Shown: positions 9,936 through 19,472, numbered from the stretch's first letter. The stretch: DNA of 26,795 nt from Eimeria necatrix (GCF_000499385.1 NW_013654337.1:2501-29295); one strand, 5' to 3'. Made by a program: numbers and translations. The notes: generated by a model not told the origin, from the sequence alone.

Positions 9936-9950
9936 GGTGTATGTACACCT
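9936..9950. promoter_or_regulatory. Palindrome copy, GGTGTATGTACACCT
   Basis: One mismatch from the 14-bp core. It is in a GC-rich island followed by CGCTGCATGCGCG (a GCATGC core) and then A-rich DNA. It lies about 790 nt upstream of the E2 start, beyond the telomere-like array. Confidence 0.45.
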
Positions 9951-10060
9951 CGCGCTGCATGCGCGGAAGCTCCAAACGCAAAAAGAAAGAAAATAAAATT
10001 CAGTTTTATTTTTCTGAATTTTATATTTTCGCAAATTCTTTTATTGCAAACAACCACTAC

Positions 10061-10097
10061 TGCTGCTGCTGCTGCTGCTGCGAAGGCTGCATGCAGA

Positions 10098-10154
<57 letters not shown>
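10061..10154. repeat. CTG tract followed by CAG tract (inverted triplet repeat)
   Basis: (CTG)n at 10061-10080 and (CAG)n at 10101-10154 flank a spacer that contains CTGCATGCAG. The arms could form a hairpin. No CDS is supported. Confidence 0.8.
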
Positions 10155-10155
<1 letters not shown>

Positions 10156-10256
10156 TTATTATTGTGCTTCGCAAACGGAAAAATTGAATTAAAGCAGCAG
10201 AGTGCTATTTAACACTTTCGGGATTAGGCCTAACAATATATACCGAGGGCTAACGC

Positions 10257-10324
10257 CTAGGGTTTAGGGTTTAGGGTTTAGGGTTTAGGGTTTAGGGTTT
10301 AGGGTTTAGGGTTTAGGGTTTAGG
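10257..10324 (+). repeat. Telomere-like TTTAGGG array
   Basis: About nine TTTAGGG units abut a GC-richer segment at 10325. On the minus strand it follows a potential splice donor. Confidence 0.95.
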
Positions 10325-10327
10325 TAC

Positions 10328-10486
10328 CACTGCGAGAATAGTGACTGCGAAGGCCTCCAGGTGGCGCTTCACGAGGGGCAGTTTGGAAGACAGCGCAGCC
10401 AAACGTGGCGCGGTACTACGCGGACGCGAACGTAAACCGCCCGAGGCAGTATTGGGATTAGCATGCCTCGGCAGCGCCACCAGGCA
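10328..10486 (-). CDS. Candidate internal exon, unknown protein
   Basis: A 159-nt non-repetitive segment is bounded on the minus strand by a strong acceptor (long T-rich run then GTGCTGCAG) and a donor GTG|GTACCT. It is open for 53 residues in one frame with phase 0 at both ends, and includes RLAALSSKLPLVKRHLEAF. The other minus frames contain stops. The predicted intron downstream opens with the telomere-like array, as in the E2 gene. One plus-strand frame is also open, so the strand is not certain. An ATG-led stretch MQLLRFAVKTLEGERLMS just upstream on minus (about 10692-10639) could be a first exon, but I could not join the two with matching phases. Function unknown. Confidence 0.35.
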
Positions 10487-10597
10487 CTGCAGCACAAAAA
10501 ATAAAAAGGAAATAAAAGAAAAGAATTAAATCCAAAAGTCAAACAACAAATGAACAAATAAAGAAGAAATAAAGAAATAAAGAAATAAAGAAATAAA

Positions 10598-10628
<31 letters not shown>

Positions 10629-10719
10629 TGAGAAAGGAAACAAACTCATGAGTCTCTCCCCCTCCAGTGTCTTGACAGCAAAGCGAAGCAACTGCATTTT
10701 ATATCCCAAAGACAGCACC

Positions 10720-10722
<3 letters not shown>

Positions 10723-10789
<67 letters not shown>

Positions 10790-10883
10790 GCTCAGGCAGC
10801 CAATACAGCGTGCGCCCGGCGAGCAGCAACGGCAGCAGCAGCAACAAAATGGCTAAGCAGCCAGAGCAGCACCAGCAGGGTTG

Positions 10884-10927
<44 letters not shown>

Positions 10928-11130
10928 TGCAGCAGCAGCCATTTCATATTCCCACCAGGAGTGCTCAGTCCGAGTGCAGCAGCAGCTGCAGCAGCAGCAG
11001 CTGCTGCTGCAGCAACAGCAGCTGCCGCAACAACAACAGCAGCAGCAGCAGCTGCAGCAGGGGCGGCTTCGTGTTCCCAGGAGTGCTGGAGCAGTGCGCA
11101 GCCGCAGCAGCAGCAGCAGCAGCTCTTCAA
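10723..11130. repeat. CAG tracts with unresolved coding potential
   Basis: Interrupted CAG tracts (10723-10790, 10886-10926, 10976-11062) are open in several frames. One plus frame is unbroken from about 10675 to 11230 with Ala and Ser runs around short unique pieces such as FYIPKTAPK and SHFIFPPGVLSPS. The unique parts are too short to identify and no start or splice sites could be fixed. Confidence 0.5.
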
Positions 11131-11344
11131 GAGCGCCTCATCTTTTTGCTCGGCGCGAGCAGCCGGCTGGAAGCAAAGCCCGCATGAAAAGACTGGAGGA
11201 GAAATAATTGAAATGGAATTAAATAATTGAATTAAATAATTGAATTAAATAATTAAATTAAATAATTAAATTAAATAATTAAATTAAATAATTATTTATA
11301 ATTGTTTTGTTGCAAAGATTTGTTTTGTTTCGAAGTTTCGAAAA

Positions 11345-12146
11345 ATGGAAAAAACAGCGGCGGCGCGCGGAGCTGCCTATACACCCGAGCGCGCGCTGGG
11401 GTGTACGGACAGCTGCTGCGTCTGCGACTTTGCGCAAAAAGTGGAAAATCAAAATTTGAAATTTATTTTTAATTTCGGAGTTTCCAAGAAGACAAAAGGG
11501 GACAAATTCGAAGCAGCAAATCCCCAAAAAGAAGGGCCTTCTTCCCATTTGCTGCATGCGCTGCTTGCTGCTGTTGCTGCTAAAGAAGTCACAAAAAGCA
11601 AATTAATTAAAGCCAAAAAAAACAAACAAAAGTCCCTTTCCGCAACTGCTGCTGCTGCTGCTGCGGACCGGGAATGCCAGCAGCAGCAGGCGATGCAGCA
11701 GCAGCAGCAGACGGTGCAGCAGCAGCAGACCGTGCAGCAGCAGCAGCAGACGCTGCAGCAGCAGGAGACGCAGCAGCAGCAGCAGGTGATGCAGCAGCAG
11801 CAGCAGGTGATGCAGCAGCAGCAGCCACTGCAGCAGCAGATGATGCAGCAGCAGCAGCAGCAACTACTGCTGCAGCAGCAGCAGCCACTGCAGCAGCAGC
11901 AGCAATATGAGAGCTGCAGTTTGGGGTGTGGGGTGTCTCCGTGTGTGGCGTTGAGGTGTACGTACAGCTGGGAGTTCTGCTGCGACAAGTTCGGGTGTTT
12001 TGCTGCTGCAGCAAATCTGAAAAGTAATTTTAAATTACTTTTCGACAAACCTCTTGTTGCTTTCTGCATGCAGCAAATCTGCAGAGACGCAGCACGTGTC
12101 CAGCCCCAAACGTCAGCAGCAGCAGCGCTCTTGGACCTGCTGCTGC

Positions 12147-12184
<38 letters not shown>

Positions 12185-12279
12185 CGCAGCGACGGTGGCA
12201 GCAGCTGCTGCTGCAGCAACAGTTATCACAGCAGCTGCGGTAGCAGCACTGACCACAAGGGCAGCAGCAGCAGCGACAG

Positions 12280-12335
<56 letters not shown>

Positions 12336-12465
12336 GCAATTTATTTGGTGGGGCTGTTCTGTACGACGAGCTGGAGCTGTTTGGTTTGCTGCAGCAGTTG
12401 GATTTGGATTTGTCTCTTTTGCTGCAGCTTTGCTTCTGGGCCTTCTCTCGCTTGCTGCTGGGCGG

Positions 12466-12510
<45 letters not shown>

Positions 12511-13399
12511 GCCTCCTTTTAAGGCTTTTGTTGCTTTGGTGGACTTTGCGGCGCCCCATTTGCTGCTGAGGAATGCTCTTGCTGCAGTGGAAAGGGGACA
12601 GGAAAATAACCTGCCGCTGCTGCCTGCAGCAGCAGCAGCAGCAGCTGCTGCTGCTGCTGCTCCCCCTGCTGCTGCTGCTGCTGCTGCTGCTGGCCATCAT
12701 TTGCTGCTGCTATTTCTGTCTCCATTCTATTTGTGGTTTTCTTCTCTCTTGCGGCGGGCACAGCAAATGGAAGAAAAGGAGACAAACAAAATTAATAATA
12801 AAATAAACAAAACAAATAAAATAAGCAAAATAAATAAAATAAATAAAATAAATAAAATAAATAAAATAAATAAAATAAATAATAGAATAAATAAAACAAA
12901 TAAAACAAACAAAACAGCAAATAAAACAAATAAAATAAATAAAACAAATAAAATAAACAAAATAAATAAAATCAATAAAATCAAAAATGGAAAAAAATCC
13001 AAAAAAATAAATAAAAGAAAAAGATATAAATTGTGGCTGCTGGCGCTTTCTCTTGCTGCTGCTGAGGCCCTTAAGGGGAAAAAAGAAGAAAATAAAAATA
13101 AAAAAGAAATAAAAGAAATTAAAAATAAAAAAGAAATTAAAGAAATAAAAAATGCAAATAAAACAAAAGATTCGAAACAGGCAGAAGCAGCAGACGCAAC
13201 TGTGTTGCTGCTGCTGCCGCAGCCCTTCACTGCAGCAGCAGCAGCAGCAGCAGACACTGCAGCAGCAGCAGCAGCGGCAGACGCTGCAGCAGCAGCAACA
13301 GCTACTGCAGCAACAGCAGCGGCAGCTACTGCAGCAGCAGCAGAAGCAAATACTGCAGCAGCAGCAGCAGCAGCAAATGCTGCGGCAGCGGGAGGCACT

Positions 13400-13438
<39 letters not shown>

Positions 13439-13584
13439 AGGCGGGGGGAAGGCGGGGAGCAGCAAAACAGCAGCAAGAACAGCTCGTGTGTCTCTTTGCT
13501 TCTTGCTGCTGCTGAAGCTCCCTTTCCGTTGTCTCTTTTTGTCTCCTTTGCAGCAGCAAAGCCCCCAAAACAAGCCCCTCTCCC

Positions 13585-13629
<45 letters not shown>

Positions 13630-13768
13630 GGAGCCCCGCAGCAGCGCGCAGCTGCGGTGTACGTACACCTCGGCGGCGGCCCCCGCCGTTTCGTTCGGCG
13701 CCGAAGAAACAGCTTTTTGGATTTCTTTCTTTTTGCATCGCCAAAAGAAATTCAAAAGGGAAAATTAA
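11345..13768 (+). CDS. Long Gln/Ala/Ser-repeat ORF, unknown protein, gene model uncertain
   Basis: The plus frame is open for 807 codons. Non-repetitive pieces read like protein: FEAANPQKEGPSSHLLHALL (about 11504-11563), LLFDKPLVAFCMQQICRDAA (about 12036-12095), YDELELFGLLQQLDLDLSLL (about 12364-12423) and FKAFVALVDFAAPHLLLRNA (about 12519-12578). Between them are Gln (11680-11905), Ser (12150-12340) and Ala runs, the residues Eimeria proteins tolerate. The AT-rich stretch 12780-13015 reads as Lys/Asn/Ile and is probably an intron. The Cys-rich stretch around the palindrome at 11953 is probably not coding in this frame. Downstream, a different plus frame (13152-13787) gives a Gln-rich pattern with Leu/Arg spacing. 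Splice sites could not be fixed, and minus frames are also open. I do not recognise the protein; the hydrophobic helices suggest a helical-repeat or membrane-associated protein. Confidence 0.35.
11377..11413. promoter_or_regulatory. Two degenerate palindrome half-copies
   Basis: CTATACACCC (11377-11386) and GGGGTGTACGGACAGC (about 11398-11412) face each other around CGAGCGCGCGCTG in a GC-rich island. They lie just inside the start of the long ORF, which makes its proposed N-terminus doubtful. Confidence 0.3.
11953..11969. promoter_or_regulatory. Palindrome copy, GAGGTGTACGTACAGCT
   Basis: One arm is perfect and the other has one change. The nearby unique DNA encodes a Cys-rich stretch in the plus ORF frame, and SQLYVHLNATHGDTPHPKL on minus. 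An inverted AT repeat, AAAAGTAATTTTAAATTACTTTT, follows at 12019-12041. Confidence 0.4.
13656..13669. promoter_or_regulatory. Exact palindrome GGTGTACGTACACC
   Basis: A perfect 14-bp palindrome near the 3' end of the long plus ORF, in a GC-rich island that follows a CTG tract (13590-13627). Confidence 0.5.
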
Positions 13769-13785
13769 AAGAATTAAATCCTTTT

Positions 13786-13992
13786 GATTGCATTTAAATG
13801 CAATTAAATGCATTTAAATGGATTTAATTGCATTTAAATGCAATTATATGCATTTAGTTAATGCAATTAAATGCATTTAATTGCATTTAATTAATGCAAT
13901 TAAATGGATTTAAATGCATTTAAATGCAACTAAATGCAATTAAATGCATTTAAATGCATTTAAATGCATTTAAATGCAATTAAATGCAAATA
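13786..13992. repeat. Self-complementary TGCATTTAAATGCA array
   Basis: About 200 bp built from 10-11-bp variants of GCATTTAAAT and GCAATTAAAT. Many adjoining units form perfect palindromes, with ATGCAT (NsiI-type) sites at the junctions. No coding potential. Confidence 0.9.
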
Positions 13993-14730
13993 AAGGAACT
14001 TTAGAAATAAATAAATTCAAAAAAGAAGAATAAAAAGTGGAGAAGTCAGTTCAGCCGAAACAAGTACTCTACACTGTCTTTGCCGATTTATTTACCCTTT
14101 TGAGATGTTGTTTATTTATTTATTTATTTGTTTATTATTTCTTTTTCATTATTTGTTTATTTATTTATTTTTCATTATTTGATTAATTAGTTAATTAGTT
14201 TTTTAGTTTGTTTAGCATTTGCGCTTTCTTCAATTTGCTGCTTCGCAGCAGGAAAAGGAGATAAAGGGAAAAGACAAATAAGTAAAAATAAAAATTTAAT
14301 TTAATTTAATTTAATTTAATTTAATTTAATTAAAAATTAAATTAAATTAATAAAAAAGACAATAAAGCATTTAGAAATAGCACAAAGTATAAAGAAATGC
14401 ATTTTATTTATTAAAAAGATATATATATATCTGTATATCTATATATGTAGTTATTTATTTATTTATTATTTATATATGTATTTATTATTATTATTATTAA
14501 AAATTACAAAATCTAGGAAAGTTATTTATTCAAATATATATGTATAGAAGAGTTGAGCCACTGTTTTTGGCGTCTGAGCAACAAAAAATAAATAAAAAAA
14601 GTAAAAAGAAATAAAGAATAAAAATTAAATAAATGGAATAAAATAAAATAAAATAAAATAAAATAAAATAAAATAAAATAAAATACAAAAACAAAAAACA
14701 CAAAAAGCGGCGACTTTGCGCACAGCAACC
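13993..14730. repeat. AT-rich simple-sequence region, no gene seen
   Basis: TTTA tetramers (14108-14210), AATTT repeats (14296-14345), TATATA (14418-14450) and a clean AAAAT pentamer array (about 14636-14686). A short mixed patch at 14035-14095 and another at 14215-14270 contain no supported exon. Confidence 0.7.
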
Positions 14731-14731
14731 A

Positions 14732-14745
14732 GGTGTACGTACACC
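14732..14745. promoter_or_regulatory. Exact palindrome GGTGTACGTACACC
   Basis: An isolated exact copy in a small GC-rich island (about 14705-14775) within AT-rich DNA. The neighbouring GCGACTTTGCGCA also occurs beside the degenerate copy at 11398 (about 11427-11439), so these islands share more than the palindrome. Confidence 0.5.
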
Positions 14746-14775
14746 CCGCAAAACCCAAAGCCTCCAAAAAAGCGA

Positions 14776-15300
14776 AATTTGCAAATTTTGTCTTTTAAAA
14801 GAACTTTGGAGATATAAAATGAAATATATTTCCGAAGAATGAATTATAACTCTGCTAAATGAATTATATTTCCAAAAAATGGACTTTATTTCCGAAAATA
14901 AATCAAAGTTTTGATTCGAGACGGCGGCTGAAGCAGGAGCATGAAAAGCTTCTTTGTCATTTTTTCAAAAAGGTTTTCTTTAAATGCATTTGTGATAATA
15001 ATCTTTTATTTTTTAAATGCACTTATGTCAATAGTCTTTTATTTCAAATAATCTTTTATTTTGACAAATAGCTTTATTCTGCTAAGTTTTTATTCTTATG
15101 GATGCATTTATGCTAATAGTCTTTTATTTTATAAATGCATATTTATGCCAATAATCATTTTTGCATAAAGGCATTTATGCTAATAATAATAAGTTCTCGT
15201 TTATGCAAATATATTTATAAATATATTTATTCAAAAGAACTTGTTTATAAATTTTTACATTAATATGCATGCGAATATGCATAATAATACCCTTATAGAT
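14776..15300. other. AT-rich region with short TTTATTT/AATGCA motifs, no gene seen
   Basis: Loosely repeated motifs such as AATNATCTTTTATTTT and AAATGCATTTATG recur between about 14985 and 15190. Short ORFs here have no protein-like character. Confidence 0.5.
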
Positions 15301-15316
15301 AATAATTACACCAGTA

Positions 15317-15327
15317 ATAATAATAAC

Positions 15328-15375
<48 letters not shown>
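15317..15375 (+). repeat. AAT trinucleotide microsatellite
   Basis: About 19 AAT units, reading as a poly-Asn run in one plus frame. It sits in a broader AAT-rich region that extends to about 16130. Confidence 0.9.
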
Positions 15376-15376
<1 letters not shown>

Positions 15377-15596
15377 GTAATAATAAACGCAACAATAACA
15401 TTTATAACAATGAAAGTAAACTGTAACAATTAGTTAAATAATAAATAATTGCAATATAATAATAATAAATAAAAATACCAAAAATAATAAATAATAATAC
15501 CAATAATAATAATATATAAAAAGAACAGCAGCAATTCGTTCGCAGTACAAATAACGATTCTAGTAATAAGAGTAATAATAATAAAATGTTAATAAC

Positions 15597-15842
15597 ATAA
15601 ATAGTACAATTAATAATTAGAATAGCAATAATACTAGCAACAATAATAAATAGTACAATTAATAATTAGAATAGTAATAATACTAGCAACAATAATAAAT
15701 AGTGCAATTAATAATTAGAATAGTAATAATACTAGCAACAATAATAAATAGTGCAATTAATAATTAGAATAGCAATAATACTAGCAACAATAATAAATAG
15801 TGCAATTAATAATTAGAATAGCAATAATACTAGCAACAAAAA
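15597..15842. repeat. 49-bp tandem repeat, five copies
   Basis: The marker ATAGT(A/G)CAATTAATAATT starts at 15601, 15650, 15699, 15748 and 15797, exactly 49 bp apart, with only single-base differences between units. Confidence 0.95.
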
Positions 15843-16257
15843 TAAAAGTACAACAATTAAGAATAATGCCAATAATAGTAATAAAACAATACCAACAATG
15901 CTAATGCTAACAACACTAATAATAATACTAACAGTAACAAAAATAATAATACTAGTACTAATAATAATACTCTGATAATAATAAAAGTAATACTAATATT
16001 CCTATAATAATAGTAATAATAATAATACCCTGAAAATAATAGTAATAATATATAATAGTAATAATAATACTCTACAAATATGCTGCTAATAATAGTAATT
16101 ACCAGTAATAGAAATACCTATAAAATGCCAGTAACAGCAATGAAAGTGTTAATGGCAGAAATGGCAGAAGTGGCAGAAATGGCAGAAATCATAAATGCAA
16201 ATTTTTCTGTTTGAGTCGGGGATTTGAAAGAAAGAAAAGAATCTGTTTGAAACAGCT
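15843..16257. other. AAT-rich degenerate DNA, no gene seen
   Basis: Degenerate AATAATACTAG-like sequence continues to about 16130, followed by a short AATGGCAGA repeat (16151-16190) and the flank of the next palindrome. Confidence 0.5.
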
Positions 16258-16259
16258 GA

Positions 16260-16273
16260 GGTGTACGTACACC
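16260..16273. promoter_or_regulatory. Exact palindrome GGTGTACGTACACC
   Basis: With flanks it reads GAGGTGTACGTACACCT. It is in a GC-rich island of about 75 bp. In one plus frame the island reads AEVYVHLELEGEPRACLRM, but no splice sites support coding. Confidence 0.5.
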
Positions 16274-16299
16274 TGGAGCTGGAGGGCGAGCCTCGGGCT

Positions 16300-16746
16300 T
16301 GCCTCCGCATGAATTTAATTCAATTATTTAATTTAATTTAATTATTTAATTAGTATTTATTTTTATTATTAATTAGTCCTTTATAAAACTTCCACAAAAG
16401 TCACGAAAGTAAGAGACACACGTGGCGACTTGCGGTCGAAAACACATAAACAACCATTTTTAATTCTCGGTTTTCTTTAATTGAATTTATTTTATTTATT
16501 TCCATTATTTTAATTAATTTATTTTTAATTTAAAAAACGGAAAAGTTAAAAAGAACGGCTGCTTCTCTCTCCACGAATGCATGCAATGCATGCATTTCGC
16601 GGACACTTCAATTAATTATTTATTTATTCATTTATTTGCATAATTCATTTTAAAAAGAATTTTTTAAAAACAAAATTATTAAACACCCAAACACGCTTCT
16701 TGTTGCTGCTCCTGTCTCCTTCGGAGACAGCAAATCCTCTGCTGCT

Positions 16747-16780
<34 letters not shown>

Positions 16781-17010
16781 TTGCTTCGGAGGTAATAATA
16801 GGCATTCTTTAAAAAGCTGTTCTCCAGCTTTGTTTGCAAGATGGAGTGACCTCGAAGCAATGTTTGCATGAATGCGCAAATAAGTGCAAAAGGAAACAAA
16901 TAAATGAATAAATAAATGAAAAAAGAAATACTTTTGAAGCAGTCCGTCCCAATCCACCTCTGTAAAGACACTTTACAAAGCAAGAAAGCCTTCGCCCGCT
17001 GCAGCGGAGG
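16300..17010. other. Mixed AT-rich DNA with a CAG tract, no gene resolved
   Basis: AT-rich DNA is interrupted by unique patches at 16380-16460 and 16550-16610 (the latter with two GCATGC cores) and by a CTG/CAG tract at 16741-16780. The tract ends in CGGAG|GTAATA, a good plus-strand donor. The minus-strand ORFs over 16645-17079 cross AT repeats. A minus reading SLHLANKAGEQLFKECLLLP (about 16847-16788) is protein-like but unsupported by neighbouring exons. Confidence 0.4.
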
Positions 17011-17012
17011 CT

Positions 17013-17029
17013 GAGGTGTACAGACAGCT
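17013..17029. promoter_or_regulatory. Degenerate palindrome GAGGTGTACAGACAGCT
   Basis: One intact arm (GAGGTGTAC) and one altered arm, in a GC-rich island of about 90 bp. Confidence 0.35.
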
Positions 17030-17222
17030 CGCGGGGCCCCGCAGAAAGCACACCGACACATCGGGGCTTCGAAAGGCATTTATTTATTTAATTTCGAAGA
17101 AAGAAAGTTAATTTTTAAAGAAAAGAAAGACATTTAGCGCAAATTCGAAGCATTTGGGACTTCTCTCGGCACTTGGAGCTGCAAAGCGTTAAAAAACAAA
17201 GAGAAAGAACGCAGCCGATTTC

Positions 17223-17257
17223 AGGTGTACGCGCACCTCCAGGTGTACGTACACCCC
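17223..17257. promoter_or_regulatory. Tandem pair of palindromes
   Basis: AGGTGTACGCGCACCT (17223-17238) is followed two bases later by AGGTGTACGTACACC (17241-17255), the second with an exact 14-bp core. GCGCATGCATGCGG follows at 17272-17285. This is the densest cluster of the motif. Confidence 0.5.
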
Positions 17258-17289
17258 AAATGCGCGCGCGGAGCGCATGCATGCGGTTC

Positions 17290-17550
17290 GCTTTTGCCGG
17301 ATTTTTCGCCACATTCACAATTATAATTATTCTAATTATTATTTTTATTCTTTTTTATTGTTTTACTTCATTTATTTCGCAATTCGTTGCACTTTTGCCG
17401 CCCGAAAGGCGGAGTGGAAAAGCCCCGATCGCAGCCACGACCCATTAACCGAAACGCCACTAACTTCTCCGAAATCAACAATAAATGGCAGATTTAAAGA
17501 TTAAATGGTTTATTAAACATTTAAATTTAAAAATTAATTAAATTAATCGA
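17290..17550. other. AT-rich patch and unique island, no gene resolved
   Basis: The plus strand has an ATT-rich stretch (17320-17380) and then a unique island, 17385-17500. In one plus frame the island reads EWKSPDRSHDPLTETPLTSP and stops at about 17504. It could be a terminal exon, but no matching upstream exon was found. Confidence 0.35.
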
Positions 17551-17628
17551 TTAATGGTCCTTTTTCTTGCCAGCTTTCCCCCATTTCGTTGCGCGTTCAA
17601 CTTTTCGCAAAGACCGCGGCGGCAGCAA
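17551..17628 (-). CDS. Possible terminal exon with basic C-terminus, unknown protein
   Basis: A minus-strand stretch reads LLPPRSLRKVERATKWGKAG and ends in KKKDH before TAA. A possible acceptor, GCGGAG, lies at its 5' edge. A candidate first exon, ATG-led MSEVWKVQTKK, lies at about 17755-17720, but a join with matching phase and good sites was not found. The opposite strand also offers a good acceptor (CTTTTTCTTGCCAG at 17560-17573), so the strand is uncertain. Confidence 0.2.
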   Translation of the reverse strand: MLPPRSLRKVERATKWGKAGKKKDH

Positions 17629-17810
17629 CTCCGCAGCAGCAAAAGTGCAGATTCGAGAAAGAAAATAAAACAATAAAGAAAATAAAAACAAAATTAATTT
17701 CAATTATTTCTTTTCCACTTCTTCGTTTGCACTTTCCAAACTTCGCTCATCTTAATGCCTTTGTTGCTCGCCGCTCGTCCAAATTGACAGACAAAACCTC
17801 AGCGCCGCAA

Positions 17811-17864
<54 letters not shown>

Positions 17865-17945
17865 TGGCTTTAACTTTCTTTTCGAATTTCATTTTCTTTA
17901 GAAGTCCTTTACGCAGCTGCTGCTGCAGCAGCGCGGCCGCGCGGC

Positions 17946-17996
17946 TCAAAGAAAGCAGCAGCCGGCGTTGAACGCCTCTCTCTGCTGCTGCTGCTG

Positions 17997-18035
<39 letters not shown>

Positions 18036-18530
18036 CCGCCTCCTGCTTCGCAGCGCGCTCGCTACTGCAGCAAGAGCAACAAAATATAACTTCTGAGTTT
18101 CCTTTTGCATGCTGCTTGGCAGCAGTCCGCTGAAGAGGCAGTTTTGGAAGAGCTGTATGTACACCCGAATTTCCCGGAAACTTGCTGCAGCAGCAACTGC
18201 TTCCAAATGCACTTTTATTTCTTTTGCTTTTCCCCCCCAAACTCCAAAAGGATATAACAGTCTGCATTGCTTCTGCAAGTCCAGAAGACAGTGCTTCACA
18301 GCTTCCTGCTGCAGCTTGAACAGCTCCGGGCACCCCTGCAGCAGCTTTGCTGGGGCCTCTGCTGCAGCAGTCCCGCTGCATGCTGCTGCGGCTGCTGCTG
18401 CTTCTGCTGGGCATTTCCAGGCTGCCTCGCGCCTCCTTAGCAGCAATTGCTGTCAGAAGATCAGCAGCAAAAGTTGAATCTTTTAATTCTTTTAATTCTT
18501 TTAATTCTTTTAATTCTTTTAATTCTTTTG

Positions 18531-18565
<35 letters not shown>

Positions 18566-18695
18566 GCTTCAATTGTGTCTCGCAGCGGCAGCAAAAGGGC
18601 CCGCAGCTGCTCCTCCGCCAGCAGTCTTTCTTTGATTCTTTTTGCTGCTGCTATTTCCTTCTCGAAGTCCAGTTCTGCTGCTGCTTCTGCTGCTC

Positions 18696-18727
<32 letters not shown>

Positions 18728-18871
18728 TCTGCTGCAGCAAATCCGTCCAGCTGCATCGAGAGCAGCAGCTCCCCCAGGGCCTCCTTCGAGCAGTTCGGAG
18801 AAGCAGCAGCAGCCTTCAGCTGCTGCAGCTGCAGCAGCTGCTGCTGCGTCTCTTCGGCCTCGTCTTCCTCC

Positions 18872-18911
<40 letters not shown>

Positions 18912-19190
18912 CTTCTTCTTCGGTGCACTGCTTCAGCTCTCTCAGCGTGACCAGCAAATCGTTCGGAGTCAGCCCGCCAGTCCGGAAGTCCCTGTCCTCT
19001 CCCCCCTCTCCCGCTGCTGCTGCTGCTGCTGCAGCAGCAGCAGCAGCAGCAGCAGCAGCGCCCCCGCGCCCGTGCTGCTGCTGCTGCTGGTGCCTGCCCT
19101 GCTGCTGCTGCTGCTGGTGCTGCTGCATCGCCAACTTATCGTGCGCGGCTCGTTTTTCGCCAGCAGCTCCCTCCGGCGCAGCCGCGCCGC

Positions 19191-19229
<39 letters not shown>

Positions 19230-19436
19230 GCCTAGCAGCAGCAACAAAGTCGCAGGCGAGCTTAAATGCTGCTTCCACTCCCCCCTTCGTGCTGGGGTGG
19301 AAAGTCCGAGCCAGCCGCAGCCCCGAGGGGCCCCTCACAACAGCAAACCAGCGGCTGCTGCTGGAGGCCCAGGAGACCCCTGGGGGCCAGGGTTTGAGGG
19401 CCTGGGCCCTGCGCAGCAGCAGGGCCCTGCGGCCGC

Positions 19437-19472
<36 letters not shown>

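Noticed and set aside
12727..13813. Long minus-strand ORFs opposite the plus Gln/Ala/Ser ORF
   Set aside because: They read as Cys, Ala and Phe/Ile runs from CTG and AT repeats, and their unique pieces are less protein-like than the plus strand. Not excluded, but not supported.
15175..15429. Poly-Ile and poly-Asn ORFs
   Set aside because: They are translations of the AAT microsatellite with no unique coding anchor.
18151..18166. Palindrome-like AGCTGTATGTACACCC in the ACDC exon
   Set aside because: It encodes RVYIQL, a conserved ACDC segment, so the resemblance is probably coding coincidence.
17752..18449. Continuation of the AP2 frame to a stop at 17752
   Set aside because: The alternative frame over 18446-17946 contains a recognisable ACDC domain, whereas this continuation reads as Cys/Ser fragments after about 18450.
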